Shown: in pieces, positions 50,180-58,220 of the stretch
How the letters are laid out: the number at the start of each line of letters is the position of its first letter
Position numbering within the stretch: position 1 is the stretch's first letter
Assembly: GCA_963807235.1 (NCBI GenBank)
Contig: CAWEBF010000035.1
Coordinates: 1-64,000, forward strand
Source: CAWEBF01 sp963807235
GTDB taxonomy: Bacteria; Acidobacteriota; Vicinamibacteria; Vicinamibacterales; UBA2999
Length of the DNA: 64,000 nt
Reading direction: 5' to 3'
Notes under the pieces: generated by a model
Told to the model about the DNA's origin: nothing
Seen by the model: only the letters and a program-made list of their open reading frames with translations
Databases searched by the model: none
Program-made: the position numbers and the translations under genes

Positions 50180-50225
50180 CCTCTAGCGCCCGGCTCCCCT
50201 AGCTCGTCCCCTCAAGGAGGCAGGC

Positions 50226-50579
50226 ATGTCCAGGAAGATGGTCTGTTCACTGGCGCTCGGCGCCCTTGCGCTGCTGGTGCCGGCGGCGGGCTCGGCGCAA
50301 ACCTTTGTAGACGTCGGCATCTGGACGTCGGGCGGCGGCGGCCGGGTCGTGATCGGTGGCCCGCCCGTGTATCAGGTGCCCGTCTACCATGCACCCGTTT
50401 ACCGCGCACCCGTCTACTACCGCGCGCCAATCTATCGGCCGGTGTACGTGGCCCCGGCGCCGGTCTACGTCGTGCAGCCGTATTACGGATACGACCGGGG
50501 ACGCCACAAGGGATGGGGCAAGAAGGGCCGCGGACCATACGGGGCCCCCTATGTCTACGCCGACGACTATCGGTACTGA
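50226..50579 (+). CDS. Small secreted Tyr/Pro/Val-repeat protein
   Basis: This 117-residue protein has a signal peptide (ALLVPAAGSAQ, residues 1-25). A Gly-rich strand (GGGGRVVIGGPPVYQ) follows, then short tandem repeats of the type P-V-Y-x-x-P-V-Y (PVYHAPVYRAPVYYRAPIY, then VYVAPAPVYVVQPYY) over about residues 45-85. A basic turn (RGRHKGWGKKGRG) precedes a Tyr-rich end. Such compositions suit a structural or self-associating envelope protein. No known family is claimed. The ribosome site is AAGGAGG. The upstream sigma54-like promoter suggests expression under a specific condition. Confidence 0.7.
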   Translation: MSRKMVCSLALGALALLVPAAGSAQTFVDVGIWTSGGGGRVVIGGPPVYQVPVYHAPVYRAPVYYRAPIYRPVYVAPAPVYVVQPYYGYDRGRHKGWGKKGRGPYGAPYVYADDYRY

Positions 50580-50613
50580 CGGCCGCGACTATCGGCGCCG
50601 GCGCTAACGACGA

Positions 50614-50639
50614 ACGGGCCCGGCTCTATCCGGGCCCGT
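50614..50639. terminator. Bidirectional hairpin between converging genes
   Basis: ACGGGCCCGG (50614-50623) pairs perfectly with CCGGGCCCGT (50630-50639) around a six-base loop. It lacks a clear T-tract on either strand. The stop codon of the leftward M50 gene lies in the loop. Confidence 0.6.
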
Positions 50640-51330
50640 ACCCCGCGTCCGGATGAACGACCCGCAGCACGAACGTGAAAATCGGGCCCGTGATTGCCGG
50701 GAACAGTTGCCAGGCCACCAGCAGCCCCAACGTTGACGCCATCGGGTTGGTGCCGAACTGGCGCACGGTGCTCGCCAGCGGCTCCGGCACGAGCGCGCTG
50801 AAGACGGCCGCGCCGTCGAGCGGCGGCAGCGGCAGCAGGTTGAAGATTCCCAGAAAGACGTTCTGAATCAGCAGCACTGAGAGGAGCATCGTCAGGAAGT
50901 TGGACTCGCCGTTAGCTCCTGCGACAATCGTCTCGAAGGTCACGCGGTCTGGCGCGATGAATGCCCCCAGGCCAAGCCCCACTCGCAGCGCCACGAACGC
51001 GGCGGCCGCGATCATGAAGTTGCCGGCGGGTCCTGCGGCGGCCATCAGCGCCGCGCGGTTCGGATAGCGGTTCGCCCAGTAGGGATCGTAGGGAGCGCTG
51101 GCCCAGCCGATCGCCCACCCCTGGGTCATCGCGGTCAGCAGCGGCAGCACCAGCATCCCGATGGGCTCGCGCTTGATGTGCGGAACGGGTGAAAGGCTCA
51201 CCTGCCCGCCGTTGTAGGCGGTGGGATCGCCCAGCTTCCAGGCCACGAGCGCGTGCATGGCCTCGTGGACGGTCGTTGAAAACAGAAACGACAGGAACCA
51301 GACGAGCCCGGTCGCTAAGTCGATCTGCAC
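50626..51330 (-). CDS. Site-2 protease family (M50) membrane protein
   Basis: This 234-residue protein has five to six membrane helices. HEAMH in TVHEAMHALVAWKLGD is the zinc H-E-x-x-H, and NLLPLPPLDGAAVF supplies the distal Asp. AAAGPAGNFMIA is also typical of the short, PDZ-less M50 group often annotated as site-2 protease or rhomboid-neighbour. It likely cleaves membrane-embedded substrates; these are unknown. The next gene upstream on the same strand (M20 peptidase) is not coupled: it ends at 51334, 4 bp before this start. Confidence 0.85.
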   Translation of the reverse strand: MQIDLATGLVWFLSFLFSTTVHEAMHALVAWKLGDPTAYNGGQVSLSPVPHIKREPIGMLVLPLLTAMTQGWAIGWASAPYDPYWANRYPNRAALMAAAGPAGNFMIAAAAFVALRVGLGLGAFIAPDRVTFETIVAGANGESNFLTMLLSVLLIQNVFLGIFNLLPLPPLDGAAVFSALVPEPLASTVRQFGTNPMASTLGLLVAWQLFPAITGPIFTFVLRVVHPDAGYGPG

Positions 51331-51333
51331 GCG

Positions 51334-52701
51334 CTATAGCTTCGAAATCTCGTCGTACAGATACGCCGACGCAATCACACCGTTGTGGAAATTGCCCAGG
51401 TCGAGCCGCTCATCGGGGGCGTGTGCGTTCTCGTCGGGCAGCCCCACTCCGAAGAGCACGCTCGGCAGGCCCAGCTCCTGCTGGAACGTGGACACGACGG
51501 GGATCGAGCCGCCCTCGCGGTTGAAGACCGGCGACTGGCCGAAGCCGAGCTCGATGGCGCGTCCGGCCGCCCTCACGTACTTGTTGTCGAACTCGGTCAT
51601 CCACGGCTTGCCGCCGTGCATGCGGGTCAGCTTCACATCCACGGTCTTCGGCGCCACCTTCTTCAGGTACGCCTCGAACAGCTCGGCGATCTTGTTGGGA
51701 TCCTGGTCGGGCACCAGGCGCATGCTGACCTTTGCCATCGCCGTGGCGGGAAGCACCGTCTTCGCGCCTTCGCCCGTGAACCCGGACAACAGGCCGTTCA
51801 CCTCGAATGTCGGCCTGGCCCACACCCTCTCCAGCGTCGAGTAGCCCGTCTCGCCGAAGAGCCGCGGGGCGCCAAGCTCCTTGCGGTACTTGGTCTCGTT
51901 GAACGGCAGCTTCTTCCACTCGGCCCGTTCGGCCTCGCTGAGCGGCCGCACGTCGTCGTAGAAGCCCGGAATCTTGATCCGGCCGCTGCGGTCCTTCATC
52001 TGGGAGAGGATCTGCGCCAGCACGTACCCGGGGTTGGCCACCGCGCCACCGAACGAACCCGAGTGCAGATCGGACTTGGTGCCCCGCACGTCGATCTGGA
52101 AATAGGCCAGGCCGCGCAGGCCGTAACAGATCGACGGGATGCCGCGGTCGAACATCGGCGAATCGGAGATCACCACGACGTCGGCCGCCAGCTTGTCCTT
52201 GTTCGAGCGCACGAAGTCGTCGAGGTGGACGCTGCCCACCTCCTCCTCGCCTTCGATGAAGAACTTGATGTTCAGCGGGAGCGTGCCGCCCTTGGTCAGG
52301 TGCGCCTCGACGGCCTTGATGTGCATGAACACCTGGCCCTTGTCGTCGGCCGATCCGCGCGCGTAGATTTCGCCGTCGCGAATCGTGGCCTCGAACGGCG
52401 GGCTCGTCCAGAGGTTCACCGGATCGACCGGCTGCACGTCGTAATGGCCGTAGAAGAGGATCGTCGGCTTGCCCGGCGCGTTCAGCCAGTCGCCGTACAC
52501 GACCGGGTGGCCTGGGGTTTCGATCAGCTCGACGTTCTGCAGCCCGGCGGTGCGCAGCGCGCCCGCGGTCCACTCCGCGGCCCGGCGCACGTCCGCACCA
52601 TGCTCGGGCAGCGCCGAGATGCTGGGAATCGCCAGGTACTGCTTCAGCTCCTCGACGTATCGATCGCGGTTGACGTTGATGAAGTCCACGACGTCGTTCA
52701 T
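51334..52701 (-). CDS. M20 family dipeptidase
   Basis: This 456-residue cytosolic zinc peptidase has FYGHYDVQPVDP with the first metal His and Asp. YARGSADDKGQVFMHIKA follows with the bridging Asp, then IEGEEEVGSVHLDDF with the catalytic and metal Glu. The inserted dimerisation domain includes RGTKSDLHSGSFGG. A C-terminal His (NAHAPDERLDLGNFHNG) completes the site. It fits the PepV/CNDP-like dipeptidase group (M20A/F). The ATG at 52699-52701 overlaps the MBL stop as ATGA. The frame stays open far upstream, but that is another gene and antisense sequence. Confidence 0.92.
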   Translation of the reverse strand: MNDVVDFINVNRDRYVEELKQYLAIPSISALPEHGADVRRAAEWTAGALRTAGLQNVELIETPGHPVVYGDWLNAPGKPTILFYGHYDVQPVDPVNLWTSPPFEATIRDGEIYARGSADDKGQVFMHIKAVEAHLTKGGTLPLNIKFFIEGEEEVGSVHLDDFVRSNKDKLAADVVVISDSPMFDRGIPSICYGLRGLAYFQIDVRGTKSDLHSGSFGGAVANPGYVLAQILSQMKDRSGRIKIPGFYDDVRPLSEAERAEWKKLPFNETKYRKELGAPRLFGETGYSTLERVWARPTFEVNGLLSGFTGEGAKTVLPATAMAKVSMRLVPDQDPNKIAELFEAYLKKVAPKTVDVKLTRMHGGKPWMTEFDNKYVRAAGRAIELGFGQSPVFNREGGSIPVVSTFQQELGLPSVLFGVGLPDENAHAPDERLDLGNFHNGVIASAYLYDEISKL

Positions 52702-53496
52702 GCGTCCATGATATGCCACGCATCGCCGCGCCGGCTGGCCCGGCCTTCGCGCTCGAGCTTCACGAGATGCGCCACGATGCCTTCGCGCGCCAGCTTCAAC
52801 ACGGATTCGCCGAGGCCCGCGTAGATGTCGTCCACGATGGCGGCCGGCGTGGACAACCCGCGGCGCAAGGCGTCCACCACCTGGTCTTCGCGTTGACGGC
52901 GGTGGTTCACGTAGCGTTGGAGGAGCTTGTCGGCGTCGTCGATGATCGGGCCGTGCGCCGGCAGGAGCCGCTCCGGCGCGAGCGCTCGAACCCGCTTGAG
53001 GGAGTCCAGGTAGTCGATCAGGTCGCCGCGCAGGCTCGCGGGGATCCACACCGTGTTTCGGGTACTGCACCAGATCGCCGCAGAACAGCGCGCGCGTCTC
53101 GTCGTGCCAGAAGCACAGGTGGTCGGGGGCATGACCCGGCGTGTGGACGGCGACAAGCATCGAATCCCCCGCCGCGACGATCTCCCCGGCGACGATCGGA
53201 TCCCAGCCCACCGGCCACTTCTCGTCGCGCCCGGGCCACGGCATCTTGCGGAACCTCACGCCGGGAAACCGTTCGGCGACGGCCGCCGACCCGCCGATGT
53301 GATCGACGTGCGCGTGCGTGACCAGTACCTGGGCCAGGAGCGCGCCGCCGAGGGCCTGCTCGATGGCGTCGAGATGCGCGGGCATGCCGGCGCCCGCATC
53401 GATCAGCGTGTTCACGCGGCCCGTGATGAGCCACGTCCAGTTGCCGTCGCCCGTCATCGGCCCGGGATTGTGCGCGTGCAGCGGGATGGGGGTCAC
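52698..53496 (-). CDS. Metallo-beta-lactamase-fold hydrolase (one frameshift)
   Basis: About 265 residues. The N-terminal part reads VTPIPLHAHNPGPMTGDGNW, then WLITGRVNTLIDAG and VTHAHVDHIGG, the H-x-H-x-D-H zinc motif. VAVHTPGHAPDHLCFW and CGDLVQY follow. One extra A in the three-base run at 53056-53058 shifts the frame. Removing it joins to TVWIPASLRGDLIDYLDSL, then LLPAHGPIIDDADKL and the winged-helix-like end typical of LACTB2-type hydrolases. The GTG at 53494-53496 fits the family N terminus. Coupled to the M20 peptidase by ATGA. The substrate is unknown. Confidence 0.8.
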
Positions 53497-53606
53497 ACCT
53501 GAACGTCTGGAAAAGTCATGAACGGTTCGAGTCGAGCACGCTATCGCGAACCGCCGAAAACGTCCATGCCCCGCGGTTTCTCCTTCCTGTCGCGCGCATC
53601 CGTCGC

Positions 53607-53612
53607 TAAGAT
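53607..53612 (+). promoter_or_regulatory. -10-like TAAGAT, 11 nt before the kinase ATG
   Basis: The hexamer equals those at 8038 and 12692, with longer spacing to the start codon at 53624. A leader of a few bases would result. Confidence 0.35.
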
Positions 53613-53623
53613 CACCGCGATTC

Positions 53624-55921
53624 ATGGCGCTCTCCGCTGGCACGCGCCTCGGCGCATACGAAATCGTGGCATTGCTCGGCGCCGGCGGCATGGGCGAGGT
53701 GTATCGAGCCCACGATCCGCGTCTCGGCCGCGACGTCGCCGTCAAGGTCCTGCCCGCCGCCTTTGGTGCCGACCCCGAGCGGCTCCGCCGCTTCGAACAG
53801 GAAGCGCGCGCCGTGGCGGCGCTGAGCCACGCCAACATCGTCACGATCCACTCCGTGGAGGAGGCGGAAGGCGTTCGGTTCATAACGATGGAACTCGTGG
53901 AAGGCCAGCCTTTGAGCAACCTGATCCAGCCTGGTGGCCTGCCGCCGGATCGGCTGGTCGCCGTGGCCATTCCGCTGGCGGACGCCCTTGCCGCCGCACA
54001 CGCAAAGGGCATCACGCATCGCGACCTGAAGCCCGCCAACATCATGGTGGGCGCCGACGGCCGCGTCACGGTCCTCGATTTCGGCCTCGCGAAGCTGCAG
54101 GTGTCACCGCCCGGCGCGGACGCGGCGACCGCACTACCGACGGCGGACATGACCGGTGAAGGACGCATCGTCGGCACAGTCGCCTACATGTCGCCCGAAC
54201 AGGCGGAAGGCAAGCCCATCGATCACCGCTCGGACCTGTTCTCGCTCGGCGTGATCCTCTACGAAATGGCCACCGGCCGCCGCCCGTTCACAGGCGAGAC
54301 GAGCGTGTCCGTCTTGTCCTCGATTCTCAAGGACACGCCGCCGTCGATCACGGATCTCAAGGCCACGCTGCCCCGCGAGCTGGGGCGGATCGTCCGGCGG
54401 GCGCTCACCAAGGACGCCGAACGCCGCTATCAGACCGCGAAAGACCTGCGAAACGAGCTCGAGGATTTGCAGCGGGAGCTCGAATCCAGGCCGGTCGCGC
54501 CGGTCATCGCCCAGCGGCCGGCGGAACGGGTAGCGTCGATCGCCGTGATGCCCTTCACCGACATGAGTGCGGCGAAAGACCAGGACTGGTTCTGTGATGG
54601 GATTGCCGAGGAAATCCTGAACGCGCTCACGCCACTCAAAGGCTTGAGAGTCGCCGCGCGCACGTCCGCGTTCTCGTTCAAAGGCAAGGGCGACGACCTT
54701 CGCACGATCGGCGAGAAGCTCTCCGTGACGACGGTGCTTGAAGGCAGCGTGCGCCGTGCCGGGGATCGCGTGCGCATCACCGTTCAGCTGAGCGATGTGC
54801 GGAATGGCTTTCAGCTGTGGTCGGAGCGGTTCGACCGCGAGCTGAACGACATCTTCGACCTCCAGGATGAGATCGCCAAGGCCATCGCCGAGCGGATGCG
54901 GGTGACCTTCGCCGGCGAGAAGGACAGACTCGTCGAACGGGCGACCGCCAATGTCGAGGCATATCAGCTGTACCTGCAGGGCCGTCAACTGGCGCTTCGG
55001 CGAGGTATCAGCCTGCCGCCCGCACTCGAACTGTTCCGAAAGGCCGTAGAGCTCGATCCTGACTACGCGCTGGCCTGGGCCGGGATTGCCGACGCGTTCA
55101 CCGGCATGGCGATCGCCGGGTCCGTGCGAGGTTCCGAGTCGAAGGCGAAGGCGCTAGCGGCCGCGAAGCGGTCGATCGAGCTCGATCCGACCTCCGCGGC
55201 GGGCCATGCCGCGCTGGCGAACGCCACTTTAGTGCACGAGAACGACCGCGCGACGGCGAAGCAGGAGTTCGAGCGGGCGTTGGCGCTCAATCCCAACGAC
55301 GTCGTGGGTCGCTGCTGGTACGCGCTCCTGTATCTTCAATGGGCCTGCGGGGAGCTCGAGCAGGGCATTTCGGAAGCCCGCGTGGCGCTCGACAAAGATC
55401 CGCTGTCGGCGTACGTCGCTTTCACTCTCGGGGCCTGTCTGTGCACGGCCGGACGGACGGACGACGCTATCGAAACACTTCACCGGGGCGTTCAACTGGA
55501 TCCCGAGTCGTTCGTGGCGCGATGGATGCTCGGTGTCTCGCTGGGAACGGCTGGACGATTTGAAGAGGCTGTCTCCACGCTCGAGACCGCCCTGAAGTTG
55601 TCGCGGCGTGCCTCGAGTGCCCTTGCTAGCCTGGCGACCGTCCTCGGGCACTGGGGGAAGCCTTCGGAAGCGAACGCGCTGCATGGCGAACTGCTGGAAC
55701 GCGCCTCGCGCTCCTTTGTGCCGCTAACCTATCTTGTTCTTTCGGCCGAGGCTTCCGGTCAGCATGAAGAGGCGATGACGTTCGCTCGACGTGCCTGGGA
55801 CGAACGCGAGCCGACTTTCCTCCTCCACGCGCGCCACTTTCCAGAGTACCGCAGCTTTCGCTCGGATCCGCGATTCGCCGCGATCGTGCGCGAGATGAAC
55901 GACCCTGTGAATCAGAAGTAG
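53624..55921 (+). CDS. Ser/Thr protein kinase with FlgO-like domain and TPR tail
   Basis: This 765-residue protein has a complete Hanks-type kinase domain at about 1-275: GAGGMGEVYRAHD, VAVKVLP, THRDLKPANIMV, VLDFGLAK, GTVAYMSPEQAEGK and LFSLGVILYEMATG. From 300 to 440 a FlgO/TolB-like segment follows (IAVMPFTDMSAAKDQDWFCD, IAEEILNALTPL, LRVAARTSAFSFKG, VLEGSVRRAGDRVRIT, the adenylate-cyclase-neighbour type), then TPR repeats to the C terminus. No membrane helix is visible, unlike the PD40 kinase at 47-50 kb. It probably senses or scaffolds through the TPRs and phosphorylates Ser/Thr targets in the cytoplasm. No frameshift is seen. Confidence 0.9.
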   Translation: MALSAGTRLGAYEIVALLGAGGMGEVYRAHDPRLGRDVAVKVLPAAFGADPERLRRFEQEARAVAALSHANIVTIHSVEEAEGVRFITMELVEGQPLSNLIQPGGLPPDRLVAVAIPLADALAAAHAKGITHRDLKPANIMVGADGRVTVLDFGLAKLQVSPPGADAATALPTADMTGEGRIVGTVAYMSPEQAEGKPIDHRSDLFSLGVILYEMATGRRPFTGETSVSVLSSILKDTPPSITDLKATLPRELGRIVRRALTKDAERRYQTAKDLRNELEDLQRELESRPVAPVIAQRPAERVASIAVMPFTDMSAAKDQDWFCDGIAEEILNALTPLKGLRVAARTSAFSFKGKGDDLRTIGEKLSVTTVLEGSVRRAGDRVRITVQLSDVRNGFQLWSERFDRELNDIFDLQDEIAKAIAERMRVTFAGEKDRLVERATANVEAYQLYLQGRQLALRRGISLPPALELFRKAVELDPDYALAWAGIADAFTGMAIAGSVRGSESKAKALAAAKRSIELDPTSAAGHAALANATLVHENDRATAKQEFERALALNPNDVVGRCWYALLYLQWACGELEQGISEARVALDKDPLSAYVAFTLGACLCTAGRTDDAIETLHRGVQLDPESFVARWMLGVSLGTAGRFEEAVSTLETALKLSRRASSALASLATVLGHWGKPSEANALHGELLERASRSFVPLTYLVLSAEASGQHEEAMTFARRAWDEREPTFLLHARHFPEYRSFRSDPRFAAIVREMNDPVNQK

Positions 55922-56026
55922 AACTTCAGCGCGTACACGAAAATGCGGCGTGACAGGCGGCCAATCGTGCTGTTGAAGGTTCGTCTCTTCATCGGCGTTT
56001 GCGCCAGTCGTCCGGCCCGGGTGCAC

Positions 56027-56893
56027 TCATTTGAACGTGGTCACGCCGCTGGCGGGATCGACATTACGGTTGTTCTCCTGACAGACGAATTCCTGAATCT
56101 TGAGATCGGCGCGGAACCGATAGGTACGTGTGTCCGTCCACGAGGCGACGTAGGCTTCAGGGTCGTCGTAGGTGATCTCATAGGCCAGCATCCCCGGGGC
56201 GGTCTGGCGAAAACGTTCGATGAGCCGCAGCTTGCTGCTATGCGGCAGTGGCGGTCGGCCGCCGAACGCCACATCAGTACGGATGCCAACGGTGTCGACC
56301 ACGAGCACGTCGCCCTCCCATCGTCCGATCGAGTGGCCCACGAAGGTCTCCTCCAGCTCGTCGGCTGGCGGATGCTGTTTTTCGTCCATCCAGATACGCC
56401 GCGTCCCCGCCTTGAACTCGCTGCTGATGGCGATGACCTTCGGTGTCTGCAGGATCTCCATCCCGTAGATCGCCCCCATCATGCCCGGCATGCCCTGCGG
56501 AAGACACAGCGCGCCCGGATCCGGCAGCGTGCCGTCGGCGGCCTGTTTGAGCAGCGCTTCATAGCGCTCCTTGTAGGGCGATTTCATTTCGGGAACAGTC
56601 GCCGGGCGCTGGGTTTGAGGCACGTTCTGTGCGCGCCCGCCACCGCCGCCGCGGCGCGGCCCGCTGACGCCCGCCGGCCCGCGGTAGGTCTCGAGAAAAC
56701 CGTTCGGCAGGTCCCAGAACCCGGTCCAGTTCGGCTTACCGTCGGGCAGGCGCGCCGGCTCAGGTGCTGGGCGCTGCGGCGCTGGAGCCTGGGTCGAAGC
56801 CGGCGGCGCCTGCGACAAGACCGGGACCGCCACACTCGTGAGCACGCTGAGCGCGCCAAACAGCAGCATGTTCGTCTTCATGTGGGTTCGCAT
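56027..56893 (-). CDS. Secreted protein of a paralogous pair (GxWEGDxLVVxT motif), unknown function
   Basis: This 288-residue protein starts at ATG 56893, preceded by GAGGA. The signal peptide is MLLFGALSVLTSVAVPVLSQ. A Pro/Ala-rich stretch leads to PNWTGFWDLPNGF. A C-L-P-Q-G-M-P-G-M-M segment, FVGHSIGRWEGDVLVVDT, LRLIERFRQ and AYVASWTDTRTYRFR follow. The upstream neighbour (56913-57770) shares the same order of motifs, so the two are paralogs. No family name is assigned. Both sit in an operon with a TonB receptor and two DUF6152 proteins, suggesting a shared periplasmic or outer-membrane process. It ends 105 bp before the converging kinase gene. Confidence 0.7.
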   Translation of the reverse strand: MRTHMKTNMLLFGALSVLTSVAVPVLSQAPPASTQAPAPQRPAPEPARLPDGKPNWTGFWDLPNGFLETYRGPAGVSGPRRGGGGGRAQNVPQTQRPATVPEMKSPYKERYEALLKQAADGTLPDPGALCLPQGMPGMMGAIYGMEILQTPKVIAISSEFKAGTRRIWMDEKQHPPADELEETFVGHSIGRWEGDVLVVDTVGIRTDVAFGGRPPLPHSSKLRLIERFRQTAPGMLAYEITYDDPEAYVASWTDTRTYRFRADLKIQEFVCQENNRNVDPASGVTTFK

Positions 56894-56912
56894 GCAGTCC
56901 TCGATGAAACGT

Positions 56913-57770
56913 CTACCGTACGTTCGAAGGCGCGGCGGTGGCTGGAAGGCGGTCATTCAGGTCCGGAAGGCAGTAGGCCTCCTCGATATCTGAATTGTCG
57001 TAGCGGAACCATCGCTTGGTGTTCCTCCATTCGCCTTCCCAGTTGTCCGGGTCGGTCATGATGAAGGTGTCTTCCATCGTCTTGCCGTCGTCAATCAGAC
57101 GGATGCGCTCGACAATCTTGAGCTTGGGGCCGACAGGAATGCCGCTCATGATCCAGTGGTGTTTAGGTTCGAAATTGGTGGTTTCAACCACCAGCGTGTC
57201 GCCCTCCCAGTGCCCGATGGAATCGCCCGCATAGCTGGCCGCCTTGATCTCGGGATCCTCGTGCGGCCGGCCATCCAGGTAGATCCAGCGAATCTCGCCC
57301 TTGAGCATCTGAATCATCACGATCATGGTCGGCAGCTGGATGGTCTGGTTCGGCCAGACGCGGGTCATCATCTGCGGCATGCCGGCTGGCCAGCACGCGC
57401 CCTCGTCGTTCTTATAGGCCAGCCCTTGAGCCTGCGCCTTCCGCGCCTCGTCGTAGCTGGCCTGGGCGGCCGGCTTCAGCTTCGGCAGCGGCAGGTAGCC
57501 GAACCCGCCGTTCTCCTTGTTCTGCTGCGGGGCGAACATCCAGTTGCCGGTGAGGTCGAATGGAGGCTTGGGTCTGGCTTTGGCCAGATTGTCCTTGGCC
57601 AGGGCGCCGGGCTTATCGAGCGGGTTCGCGGGTTGCGCGGCGGGCGCCGGGCGCTGCGCTGCAGGGGCGCCCTGCGCGTAGATGGCCACTGTCGCCATCG
57701 TCAAAGCCAAGGCTGCGGCCGCCGCCAGCGCACGCCGCAGACGTCGTGGTTCGTGAGTCGGTCGTGTCAT
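56913..57770 (-). CDS. Secreted protein of a paralogous pair (GxWEGDxLVVxT motif), unknown function
   Basis: This 285-residue protein starts at ATG 57768-57770 (purine-rich GGGGGTTGAG just before). It has a long leader (RALAAAAALALTMATVAIYAQ) and a Pro/Ala linker. PFDLTGNWMFAPQQNK, CWPAGMPQMM, GHWEGDTLVVET, KLKIVERIRLIDDG and WEGEWRNTKRWFRYDN mirror the paralog downstream. The C terminus is close to IEEAYCLPDLNDRLP, with a Cys equivalent to the paralog's FVCQENNRN. The shared Cys and Trp residues may be structural. Role unknown; context is the TonB/DUF6152 operon. Confidence 0.7.
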   Translation of the reverse strand: MTRPTHEPRRLRRALAAAAALALTMATVAIYAQGAPAAQRPAPAAQPANPLDKPGALAKDNLAKARPKPPFDLTGNWMFAPQQNKENGGFGYLPLPKLKPAAQASYDEARKAQAQGLAYKNDEGACWPAGMPQMMTRVWPNQTIQLPTMIVMIQMLKGEIRWIYLDGRPHEDPEIKAASYAGDSIGHWEGDTLVVETTNFEPKHHWIMSGIPVGPKLKIVERIRLIDDGKTMEDTFIMTDPDNWEGEWRNTKRWFRYDNSDIEEAYCLPDLNDRLPATAAPSNVR

Positions 57771-57795
57771 CTCAACCCCCTGTAGGCTTCGGATC

Positions 57796-58171
57796 TCAGA
57801 AGTTCGGACCACTTCGTCCCAGCTCGGTTCCGTCGGCGAGTGTCGCTTGCACCAGCTGAGCGCCAGGACGGCCGTCCTTGAGCGGCCGGCCGACGATGGT
57901 GACTTTGTCTCCGAACTTGAGGCTGGATCTTCTCCATCCCGACCGGACCAGCGCCTGCGTGGAGGCAGCTTCGATGTTCCAGTCCACCGCCTGCCCCTTG
58001 TCGTCGGTCACGGTTATCAAGAATCGTCACGTGCGGGTTCGTGAAGATGAACTCCTTGATCGTGCCCTTGAGCGTGATTTGCTTCATCGGGTCGAACATT
58101 ATGCCCGAATGATGGGCTTGCAACGGAATGCTGAGCAGGAAAGCAATCGTGAGCGAGGTTAGGAGTCGCAT
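57796..58171 (-). CDS. DUF6152 protein, second copy (one frameshift)
   Basis: About 124 residues. The signal peptide (LLTSLTIAFLLSIPLQA) ends directly before HHS, so the mature protein probably starts with His. ITLKGTIKEFIFTNPHVTIL follows. One extra base near 58017-58022 breaks the frame. Corrected, it continues TVTDDKGQAVDWNIEAAS, GWRRSSLKFGDKVTIVG and ends GRSGPNF. The layout matches the copy at 61294. N-terminal His plus the conserved His of TNPH could bind a metal. It lies 26 bp upstream of the paralog pair, downstream of the TonB receptor. Confidence 0.75.
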
Positions 58172-58220
58172 ATGGAAACTGTTCTCCAGGCTGAGCCGGT
58201 GGACTGGGGTATACGTGTCT

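Noticed and set aside
51334..54177. A single 947-codon open frame that would fuse an M20 peptidase, an MBL hydrolase and an N-terminal extension
   Set aside because: The fusion arises from the frameshift in the MBL gene and antisense reading of the kinase gene. Separate starts with ATGA coupling are better supported.
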